A stretch of 64,000 nt of DNA from Liolophura sinensis (lineage: Eukaryota > Mollusca > Polyplacophora > Chitonida > Chitonidae): NCBI RefSeq assembly GCF_032854445.1, contig NC_088305.1, forward strand, positions 31,771,645 to 31,835,644. The letters are read 5' to 3'. This document shows positions 9,901 to 21,900 of this stretch, piece after piece. How positions within the stretch are numbered: position 1 is the first letter of the stretch; the number at the start of each line of letters is the position of its first letter. The notes beneath the pieces are model-generated. The model saw nothing but the letters and a program-made list of their open reading frames with translations. It did no database searches and was not told the origin of the DNA. The translations under genes were made by a program, and so were the position numbers.

Positions 9901-12900
9901 CCCTTAGTGGCTGAGTGCTTAACGTCCTCAGTGGCTGAGTGCTTAGCACCCTCAGTGGCTGAGTGCTTAGCGTCCTCAGTGGCTGAGTGCTTATTACCCT
10001 CAGTGGCTGAGTGCTTAACGTCCTCAGTGGCCGAGTGCTTAACACCCTCAGTGGCCGAGTGCTTATTGCCCTCAGTGGCTGAGTGCTAAGCACCCTCAGT
10101 GGCTGAGTGCTTAGTGTCCTCAGTGGCTGAGTGCTTAACGTCCTCAGTGGCTGAGTGCTTAGCACCCTCAGTGGCTGAGTGCTTAGGCACCCTCAGTGGC
10201 TGAGTGCGTAGCATCCTCAGTGGCTGAGTACTTATTGCCCCTCAGTGGCTGAGTGATTAACGTCCTCAGTGGCTGAGTGCTTAGTGTCCTCAGTGGCTGA
10301 GTGCTTAGTGTCCTCAGTGGCTAAGTGCTTAGCATCCTCAGTGGCTAAGTGCTTAGCATTCTAGTGTAGAGTAGTAACTTGAGAGGCACTCTCATCGGTT
10401 CATGCGATAATGAAAGTTACCTGTAAAGCATTAATTCTATTTCCTGACTTACATCGGATCTCCTTCAGAGTAAATATTTCAGGAAATAAAGTTGATGGGT
10501 CATGAATAATACTTGATATTGTGTATAAGCTGCCCATGTTAAAATGCTCTGATTTTCTGCACCATGTCTGACACTGCAAACATTACAGCCCAAAATGGCC
10601 TTACCACAATTTTGTAACATCTCAGCTTGTATTTAAGTGTCTCATTTCAATGTATAGTTCATCCAGCTAGTGCCAGCCGTTTGCCAGTTTGCAGATAGTT
10701 TCAGTGGTGTATGTGTGCTCATTTCAGGGTCATGTGTCAGAAAACAGCCAGTGTGGCGTACCCGCGGAAATCTGGCTAAACCTCGGGGAGCAGAGGCGAT
10801 ACCTGGAGCTCTACACTCGCTACCACAATTGTCCTCCGCTCCATCCCACGGAGGAGAAAGGATAGAGATGAACATCCTCAAGGTAGATTTATGTCCCCTG
10901 TTCCTCACAAACTGTCCCTTGCTCAATCCCTCAGAGGAGGAGAGGATAGAGATGAACATGGTCAGGGTAGATCATCACAACTGTCCTCCCGCTCCATCCC
11001 ATGGAGGAGGATTGGGTGGTGTGGGCAGGGTTATGTCCCTTGATATCCATAGAGCCATGCAACATACAACCTTCGATTTGAAATGCTTTTGGTTAACAAT
11101 TGTGAAATGAATTTCAATGAAATGCAATGTGATTTGAGAAATTGAAGTGAAGTATGGTGCTGCTTTCAAGTGAAGAATGACACATAACATGAAACTTCTG
11201 TTTATGTTCTTGGTGTTACTGTAGTTAGTTGAAGAAGAAACAAGGCCTGGTTTACCAGTTTTCAGTAGACATTGGGATGTGAATTCTGGCCAGTATGACC
11301 AGCTTCATTTAGTCAACAATTCAGAGCCAGCACAATAATGCTGGCTGCCTTTGTATAAGATAAATATTTTTGACCATGGCACAAAACTCAAGTATATAAA
11401 TAAATATATAAGTACAGTGTCTGGTATTGTCGTGGCATAAAAGTAAAAATGAATTTCCCAAAATCACTGGCCAATAGGTCCTGTGTGTTTTTGAGAAATG
11501 CTAATACTCCTCGAATGTTAGCTAGTCCTTCCATCAATTAAAGAAAAACAAATGTATAACATCTGTAATAGAGGCCATGGTTGTTTTTTACAGACATGAT
11601 AGGACAAGTTTTTCAGCATTTATCAGGAATGCATTGGAGAATGTTTTCTAAAGTAGGCGTATAATTTTGTCATACCTGGATTTTTAGCATTTCTTCTCTT
11701 TCATCTATGGTTATCATGAATATCTCTGATTGGTCAACATAGGAGCTACATACAACGGTGAGCTGTGAACAAGAGGAGTTCCAAAATTATCTGCGACACC
11801 TGGCTGAGTGCAATGTATCCAGTTATAACTTTTTACAGCCAGCAGCCAAGACGTACATCCAGGTGAGTGCAATGTTTGGAGTTATAACATCTTACAGCCA
11901 ACAGCCAAGACGTACATCCAGGTGAGTGCAGTGTATCAGGTTATAACATCTTACAGCCAGCAGCCAAGACTTACATCCAGGTGAGTGCAATGTTTGGAGT
12001 TATAACATCTTACAGCCAGCAGCCAAGACTTACATCCAGGTGAGTGCAATGTTTGGAGTTATAACATCTTACAGCCAGCAGCCAAGACTTACATCCAGGT
12101 GAGTGCAATGTTTGGAGTTATAACATCTTACAGCCAGCAGCCAAGAGGTACATCCAGGTGAGTGCAATGTTTGGAGTTATAACATCTTACAGCCAGCAGC
12201 CAAGACGTACATCCAGGTGAGTGCAATGTTTGGAGTTATAACATCTTACAGCCAGCAGCCAAGACGTACATCCAGGTGAGTGCAATGTTTGGAGTTATAA
12301 CATCTTACAGCCAGCAGCCAAGACGTACATCCAGGTGAGTGCAATGTTTGGAGTTATAACATCTTACAGCCAGCAGCCCAGACTTACATCCAGGTGAGTG
12401 CAATGTTTGGAGTTATAACATCTTACAGCCAGCAGCCAAGACTTACATCCAGGTGAGTGCAATGTTTGGAGTTATAACATCTTACAGCCAGCAGCCAAGA
12501 CTTACATCCAGGTGAGTGCAATGTTTGGAGTTATAACATCTTACAGCCAGCAGCCAAGACTTACATCCAGGTGAGTGCAATGTTTGGAGTTATAACATCT
12601 TACAGCCAGCAACCAAGACTTACATCCAGGTGGGTGTAATCTGCATGGTTAGAATCTTCATTTTTCGTCCAAAGATTAGTTTGTTTAAAATCTCTACCAT
12701 TTCTTCATTAAGCAACACAATTGTCCTGATTTTCTAGGCTTTCCGGTCATGCCAATATATCGTCAATGTGAAAAATTACCTGGTCCATATTTTTCAGAAA
12801 CTAAATGATTATTAATTTTTTTATACCATCCTCCAACATTTATGCTGCCCGTAAAAGCACCAGTTTAAGTTGGTGTAGCCTGTAATAACCAAAATTCCCC

Positions 12901-15900
12901 ACTGACCTTGGCTATTTTTTCTGTTAGTCTAGTTCCATGGAACAAAGTATTTTTTGAGGATAGCCAAACCTCACCTATCCACAATCAGCACATGCTTCTG
13001 TACAGACACGGAGTATTTATACGGTGTTACAATCTCAAAGATCGTCTGATGAAGAACCAAAGTGGTTCTTTTATTTATTTGTGTGGAACATAAAGTATTC
13101 ACCAAAAGATTTTGAGCTGTAACGGTTCAATATGTTTTGGTTGTTTATTCACAATCTTTTCACAGAGATTTAGAATGTATGCTGAGTACATTTACTGAAG
13201 TATGGCCAAATATTTACCTGTTTTATTTGACTGTTTCTGTTTAAAACAAAAATGTTTTATGATTCCAGGAGAAAATCAGCCATGCTTGCAAAAGGGTCCG
13301 TCAATATCCTCGATTCTATGAGACCATTGATGCAGTCTCCTTAACGGTCCCAGTGGAGCAGAAAGAGTTTCCTCCCTTGGTATATGTCCGTCCACTCTTG
13401 GAATTGGTGAGCACTTTTAGATTTGATAAGCAGCTTTATTTGTCAATCTTTGGATTGGTCATTTAGTAAAACTGTTGACATCCTGTCCTTTCACATGGTC
13501 GCTTTACTTTACAGTCAATACTGTAAAGTAATTGTTTTATATTCTGGAATTTAGTTTTGTGGATTTTCTCCAAAAATATGTTCATGGGAATTAATTTTCA
13601 CATATTTAAGAGAATACTGAGAAAGAAATCTTAAAATTTTCCAAGATATAGTATGGCCGACATTATTCAAGCACGTCAGACAGGTATCATCATGGGTGGC
13701 TTTAATCCTCCTTTGTTTCCTGCGGTGTCGCTAATCCTCGTGATCAGAGATTAAAACAATGGGGGATGGATTATCACAACGTAAGATGATTACCTTCACA
13801 TTTACCGTGAGCAGTACTCAAACAGGTGTCACTTCTTTTCGAATCATTGATGTGTACTTTTAAACACCTGGCAAAGTGACCTGTCACCTTTTGAGCAATT
13901 CAGCGAAAAACATATGAATTCACCATTATCAGCACCAGTCACTCATTCTTTATCAAGCAACACAGAAAGTTTTGCATTATTTTCAGTTTTAATCGTCCTC
14001 TGTAGCAGGTCAGAAACTGCAAACATTGCCGTAGCTGTCAAATGGCCATTGTATTGTTGTACACACTTCACAGTTTGTTAGAAGCTCACTGATTGGACTT
14101 CCACCAATGCAATGTTTGTACATGTACGTCATTCATGGGAAAGCTTGTTAGTAACTTGCCAAAGGTCAGCGGTTTACCATGGGCACTCCGGTTTGCCCCA
14201 CCCATAAAACTTGCCAAAGGTCAGTGGTTTACCATGGGCACTCCGGTTTGCCCCACCCATAAAACTTGCCAAAGGTCAGTGGTTTACCATGGGCACTCCG
14301 GTTTGCCCCACCCATAAAACTTGCCAAAGGTCAGTGGTTTACCATGGGCACTCCTGGTTGCCCCATCCATGGCATTCCGGTTTGCCGCACCCATAAAACT
14401 TGTCAAAGGTCAGTGGTTTACCATTGGCACACAGGTTGGCCCCACCCATAAAATTTGCCAATGATCAGTGGTTTACCATGGGCACTCCAATTTGCCCCAT
14501 CCATAAAATAACTGCCATTGTGTGCATGAAACATTCTTGAGTATGGTGTGAAATAAAATGAAATTAATGAATAAATAAATATACGTGTGTTTGTTATGAA
14601 TCCTTGTTGACAGGGCCAGGTCCCTAAGGTGATCCTGCCTAACATGTCATGTGGAGCCAAACCTGTTCTGCCTACAGACCACGACAAAGTATCAGAGCAT
14701 TGTCCTCCGGCGGGACGGAAAACCACTGCCTCAAATACATGGAACAAACAGGTAACAGTCTAGTGTAATATACATCTACTGTCAAAGTCTGTAGTTGGAA
14801 TAATTTAGGAAATTTTGAAAATCATAGTGATAATTTAATATTAATGTGGTGTACTCTGTATGATCACTCCTTGGCCTCTAGGTTGATGGTTGTAATATTA
14901 ATGTGGTGTACTCTGTATGATCACTCCTTGGCCTCTGGGTTGATGGTTGTAATATTAATGTGGTGTACTCTGTATGATCACTCCTTGGCCTCTAGGTTGA
15001 TGGTTGTAATATTAATGTGGTGTACTCTGTATGATCACTCCTTGGCCTCTGGGTTGATGGTTGTAATATTAATGTGGTGTACTGTGTATGATCACTCCTT
15101 GGCCTCTGGGTTGATGGTTGTAATATTAATGTGGTGTACTCTGTATGATCACTCCTTGGCCTCTGGGTTGATGGTTGTAATATTAATGTGGTGTACTGTG
15201 TATGATCACTCCTTGGCCTCTAGGTTGATGGTTGTAATATTAATGTGGTGTACTGTGTATGATCACTCCTTGGCCTCTAGGTTGATGGTTGTAATATTAA
15301 TGTGGTGTACTGTGTATGATCACTCCTTGGCCTCTAGGTTGATGGTTGTAATATTAATGTGGTGTACCCTGTATGATCACTCCTTGGCCTCTAGGTTGAT
15401 GGTTGTAATATTAATGTGGTGTACTGTGTATGATCACTCCTTGGCCTCTAGGTTGATGGTTGTAATATTAATGTGGTGTACCCTGTATGATCACTCCTTG
15501 GCCTCTAGGTTGATGGTTGTAATATTAATGTGGTGTACTGTGTATGATCACTCCTTGGCCTCTAGGTTGATGGTTGTAATATTAATGTGATGTACTGTGT
15601 ATGATCACTCCTTGGCCTCTAGGTTGATGGTTGTAATATTAATGTGGTGTACCCTGTATGATCACTCCTTGGCCTCTAGGTTGATGGTTGTAATATTAAT
15701 GTGGTGTACCCTGTATGATCACTCCTTGGCCTCTAGGTTGATGGTTGTAATATTAATGTGGTGTACTGTGTATGATCACTCCTTGGCCTCTAGGTTGATG
15801 GTTGTAATATTAATGTGGTGTACTCTGTATGATCACTCCTTGGCCTCTAGGTTGATGGTTGTAATATTAATGTGGTGTACTGTGTATGATCACTCCTTGG

Positions 15901-18900
15901 CCTCTTGGTTGATAGTTGTAATATTAATGTGATGTACTGTGTATGATCACTCCTTGGCCTCTGGGTTGATGGTTGTAATATTAATGTGGTGTACTGTGTA
16001 TGATCACTCCTTGGCCTCTGGGTTGATGGTTGTAATATTAATGTGGTGTACTCTGTATGATCACTCCTTGGCCTCTAGGTTGATGGTTGTAATATTAATG
16101 TGGTGTACTCTGTATGATCACTCCTTGGCCTCTAGGTTGATGGTTGTAATATTAATGTGGTGTACTGTGTATGATCACTCCTTGGCCTCTAGGTTGATGG
16201 TTATTGCACTTTGCACACTGTAAGTGTCATGCCTTTGACAGCATAAATATCTTGCATCCTGCTCACTCTGGCGTTCTCCACCAGTTAACCCAAACACTGT
16301 CGTATAAGTGAAAAACTCCTGAGTGCATTCAGGTAAATACCAGTAATTATTTTATATTTATTACTACATAATCCTGGCGGCCATCGTATAAGTGAAATAT
16401 TCTGGAGTATGGCGTAAAACACCAATCAAATGAATAAATGAATGAATGTATTTTTGCTTGACTGATGTTTTATGCTGTACTCAAGAATATTTCACTTATA
16501 CGGTGGTAGCCGGCATATTTGTGGGAGGACACTGGGCAGAGCAGGGGGAAACCGATTAAACAAATAAAATGTTAGAAATGTTATTGCTGCAGGAAATGAT
16601 GATTCCTCTTGTCATCCTTCACCAGGATTTAGGCAGATTGAATATCTGTCAGTGTATTCATTGTTTTTTTTTCATCTGTAAAGAAACTTTTGTAACAGTT
16701 TGTTCTATTTTAAAGGTAAGTTTATGATACCATACTTAATCAAGTGTTTACAGTATGTTAATTCATGCACACCTGTCTGGGAATTTTCGGCCTTACTTTG
16801 GACGCATCCAAACAACTTCGGGCATATTTGTACTCATTTGGAGGTCATTTAATAAATCCCTGGGATTAATCTTGTTAGGCTATGGAAGTCTGTTCTTACG
16901 TTCAGTGCAGTGAAAGATCATCAGTTTGTTGCTTTTTGATTATGCCAGCAGTCTTTACCGTAACTCTAAAGGTGTAATCTGAAATCCTGATGTGGTGAGT
17001 TCCTGTAATTATCAATATCTGCATGAAATTTTGTTTGGCACAGCTGATTATTTACAGCATTGTTGGTATTTAGTATATTTATCTCACTTTTTGCAGGCCT
17101 GTAGTCAGGATTGGAATGCTGAAGTTCTAGCACAGAAGTATGGCTGTCAAATAGTGCTGTCATCAGGCGGACTGAAATGTCTCCTTGACAACCAGTCACC
17201 AGGATACCAGCGTGATTGGCAGCTGCCTGTCATCGTCAAAGAATATCCTGTAGTGGGTCAGTTGTACATGTTTGTGTTGTATGTGTTGATTTCATGGACC
17301 GATTTTTACTGTGACAGAATTTATTGATTTATTTATTTGGTTGGTGTTTAATGCTGTACTCAATAATATTTCTCTTACGCGATGGCAGCTAGCATTATGA
17401 CTGGAGGAATTTTGTCAAAAAGTTGCACGAATCGTAAGTAAATGAAGTACATTTGTTATTGTAATTTCAATTAAATAAATCTTTCGCATGGCTGAAAGCA
17501 GTCTTCCAAAGCATGGTATTTATCAACCATTTATTCAAGATCGACAGTTCCCTGTTTAGTGACCTGTAACATCAGCCTGTTTTTAAAAGTATAATAGCGA
17601 AGCACTGACCGATGGGTTTGCATGCTCAGATCTAGCTAGCCAGGAGGCATAAGATGTAGGATCAGTTGCAAGGATTCCCCTGGTCTCACTAATTGGGGGT
17701 GCCTTGGTGACAAGAAACCACCAGTGGCACTCACAGTTCCTTATTTGCAGCCTTATGTTAACTGAATGTCACTTGTCATCTATCAATATGGCAAGCAAAT
17801 CTGTACATATAACAAGGAAAAGTGTGTTGTTCACCAATTGTGCTCCGATTTTCTTCACCCATAAAAATTGCCACCGTCTTATGAGCGAAAGCTTATTAAA
17901 CAACAATAAGTCAGTCAGTCAAAGCCATCTGTTGCTTGGCTTGTTTTTGGCATTTAATCTAACAATCCTCTCCAGGCTCTGCCTGGTTTTCTCTGAGCAT
18001 AAACGCAGATGCCTTGATGTATGCAAAATATTCCTGAACATCTTGTTATACCTCAGTGAAATTAATAAATGAAGTACATAAATAAAACTGTATAAATGAA
18101 AGTGTATGAAGTGAGTTTGACCTGGAAATTATTCACGGACTTCTAGTTTGAAATTTGAATTTTGAATTCGATGACATAACTGTAGAATATTGCCTGTCCT
18201 CTCTGTGTCACTGAGACCTGAGGACGGCTTGTCTCTTACACATTAGATCTTCAGTTACTCTTTATATGTAGGGACTACAGTAATTTCTCACATATTTCTT
18301 TGAGGACCAGTTTTCTAGGTTATTTTGGAAATGAAGATTATTGACCTTTTCTGTTTTTCGATTGGTATATGAACATCAAACTTGGCACTAAGATTTGACC
18401 TGTACAGTGCCATGTACAAGTACATATTGGTGTAAATGGATGACCTGTTTCTGTTTTTATGGCTTTGCTTTCAGATAATGGAAAAACCTTCCTTCACAAG
18501 GTCGTTTACATTGACAAACCTCTTGTGAACCAGAAGATGACTGTGAGAGAGAAGAATAGCAAATTCCACAAAGCTGCTTTGAAAACTCTGGTGTGTAACA
18601 TTCTAAAGTCTCACAGGTTGGGGTCAAAGAGGTCAGAGGTCATTGGTGAAATCAAACCAATGATTAACGTCAAGAAGGAGAAAGGCAAGACTAAGTCATC
18701 CAATCAGAGTGTTTGTAAAAAGACAAACTCCAGTAAGGTGTCAGATGATTTCTTCAGCTCTGGAGATATTGAAATGGACAGCTTGGAAACATTTGGAATG
18801 TCAGCGGGACTGACAAGGCAAAGTAAAAAGACTGACACAAAAATGGCTGAGGACGATGGTATCAAACCCAAGTCTGCTGATGTAACGAAAATGTCTTCTC

Positions 18901-21900
18901 ATGAAATTTCCACTGAATTTACTGCAGAGCCTGTTGTTAAAGTGGAAGTGGATAACATAACAACAGATAACATTGCAACTGGCAAGGTGGCAAGAGATAA
19001 CACGGCATCAGGCAATATGGCAACAGATAACATGACTCGAGTCGATATAGCTACAGATAACATAGCACTAGTCGATATAGCCACAGATAACATTGTATCG
19101 GTAACAAATAACATGGCAACTGGCAAGGTGACAACAGATAACATGGCACCAGTTCACATAGCTCCAGATAACATGGCAACTGGCAAGGTGACAACAGATA
19201 ACATGGCAATAGACAATGAGCCAACTGAAATAAAAGCAGATTTAATTGATGTCAAGAAAAGTTCCAGCACTGTCAGTGATGAAGCTGCACACAGCAATGT
19301 GATGGACAAACAGGGCCTAGAGGAATGTGATGTAAAGATCATTCCTGGGAAGAAACTAGCAGAGAGACCAATGTTGGGTGTTAAACTGGAGAAAGATGGA
19401 GGAGAAAAGAATTGGCAAGGCCTAGTCTTAAAAACAGTGGAAACTGTACGCAGTCATCAAGATGGAGTCCCAGCTCTGGAGAAAGGTTTAAATGGTGTGA
19501 ATCAAACTGAGGTTTCCAAGGACCTGTCGTTGGCTGTGGTGGCTCAAACATCAGAGGTTGAAAGAAAATCTGTTTCTGTAGAATCACATGTGAGTGTTCT
19601 GGACGATGAGTTTGAAGAAGAAGTTATTGTTATTCGCAGACGAAGAGGACGGCCTAGAAAAGCACCAGCCTCCCCAGTGATTGTCAAAAGAGAAAGTGTG
19701 AATTCTAGGATTGATCTGGTTGAACCGGTCGAGGAGGCTAAAACTTCACCTGTCAAAGATGTAAAACAGGAGAAGACTACATCTGTAGTCATGGTGGCAC
19801 CAGAAGCCGGATCTAGGGGTAAAATGTGTTTGAGGAGAAGCCCAAGAGTTCTGCAGAGAAAAACATCGACTCTGTGTAACATACAAGGTTTTCCTGTGTC
19901 ACAAGTGGCTGAAAGCCCTGTTCAACCTGAATTGCAAGGAGATGACCCAGTTGCAAAGCTGTTTGTCTCTGATGGTCAGTCCACTGAAACCAGTGACGAT
20001 GACAAGTTGGTGATAGCTGAGCCATGTTCTACACCTACACATCCAGCAAAGACTTCCACCAAGGGGGCTAAGTCTGCTGAGCTTTCTGTGAGCAAAGATC
20101 AGATTGGTAGACATAAATCCGTTGTGTCGACAGAGTCATCTGACGACGAATCCCATTTGATCATTGACGCCCCTGAGCCAGTGGAATCTGAAAAGTCTGT
20201 GACACGACGCCGGTCCTTGCGCATCTCGGCTATGAGTGCCGCAGATTCGGCCGATGCTGACACGGAAGCTGATACACCTAAGCCACCACAAAAACGGGCC
20301 CGTAAAACAAGAGGTAAGAAGGCTGAAACAAAGGCTGTACCTCTGCCAACAGAATCACCTCGTGTAAGGACAGAGCGCCGGCGCTCTGGACGACTGGCTG
20401 CCAAGGACAAGGTCAGGTGAGTGGTCAATGTCAGGTGAGGGTTCAAGGTCAGGTCACGGTTATCCAGCAATGCTTTTATAATTTTCTGCCTGATGAATAA
20501 CTGGAACAGTAATGATTGTAATTTGGGGTCTGTTTTGTGAAAGGAGTCAGGCATCTACATGTACACATGGCCTACTTGGCATGACAATGTTTGCAGTGCA
20601 AGCCAGCCAAAACTCTAGCCTGTGGTGTGGTGGCTCAGCAGTGTGGCACCAGACTGCCAGTGCTTTGCCTGTAGAATGATGATAGACTGGCAATAGGTAG
20701 GTATGGTTTCAGTCGTCTGGTCGCCATGTGTCAGATCAATGGAATAAATCATAACCTGTGGTGGAATGGTCGTGGAATGCTGGAAGTGTGCCCCTGGCGA
20801 GCTAGCAATGAGCTAGTGGTCAACACGTGGTACACTAGTGATGGGCTGGCAGTGAGCTAGCGGTCAACACGTGGTACACTAGTGGTGGGCTGGCAGTGAG
20901 CTAATGGTCAACATGTGGTACACTAGTGGTGGGCTGGCAGTGAGCTAGTGGTCAACACGTGGTACACTAGTGGTTAAGTGGCAGTGAGCTAATGGTCAAC
21001 ACGTGGTACACTAGTGATGGGCTGGCAGTGAGCTAGCGGTCAACACGTGGTACACTAGTGGTGGGCTGGCAGTGAGCTAATGGTCAACATGTGGTACACT
21101 AGTGGTGGGCTGGCAGTGAGCTAGTGGTCAACACGTGGTACACTAGTGGTTAAGTGGCAGTGAGGTAATGGTCAACACGTGGTACACTAGTGGTGGGCTG
21201 GCAGTGAGCTAGTGGTCAACACGTGGTACACTAGTGGTTAAGTGGCAGTGAGCTAGTGGTCAACACGTGGTACACTAGTGGTTAAGTGGCAGTGAGCTAA
21301 TGGTCAACATGTGGTACACTAGTGATGGGCTGGCAGTGAGCTAGCGGTCAACACGTGGTACACTAGTGGTTAAGTGGCAGTGAGCTAATGGTCAACGCGT
21401 GGTACACTAGTGATGGGCTGGCAGTTAGCTAGCGGTCAACACGTGGTACACTAGTGGTTAAGTGGCAGTGAGCTAATGGTCAACACGTGCTACACTAGTG
21501 GTGGGCTGGATGTGAACTAGTGGTCAACACGTGGTACACTAGAGGTGAGCTGGCTGTGAGCTAGTGGTCAACACGTGGTACACTAGTGGTGAGCGGGCAG
21601 TGAGCTAGTGGTCAACACGTGGTACACTAGAGGTGAGCTGGCTGTGAGCTAGTGGTCAACACGGGGTACACTAGTGGTGAGCGGGCAGTGAGCTAGTGGT
21701 CAACACATGGTACACGAGTGGTGAGCTGGTGGTGAGCTAATGGTCAACATGTGGTACACTAGTGGTGAGCTGGCAGTGAGATAATGGTCAACACGTGGTA
21801 CTCTAGTGGTGAGCGGGCAGTGAGCTAGTGGTCAACACATGGTACACTAGTGGTTAAGTGGCAGTGAACTAGTGGTGAACATGTGGTACACTAGTGGTGA

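Noticed and set aside
9530-10165. 211-codon minus-strand and 140-codon plus-strand frames
   Set aside because: Both are read-through of the 24-bp array, a multiple of three, in ICE2 intron 2.
14844-16223. Open frames of 248, 111 and 94 codons with a 19-residue repeat
   Set aside because: Produced by a 57-bp non-coding minisatellite within ICE2 intron 6; the frame is broken where TGATGTACTG variants occur.
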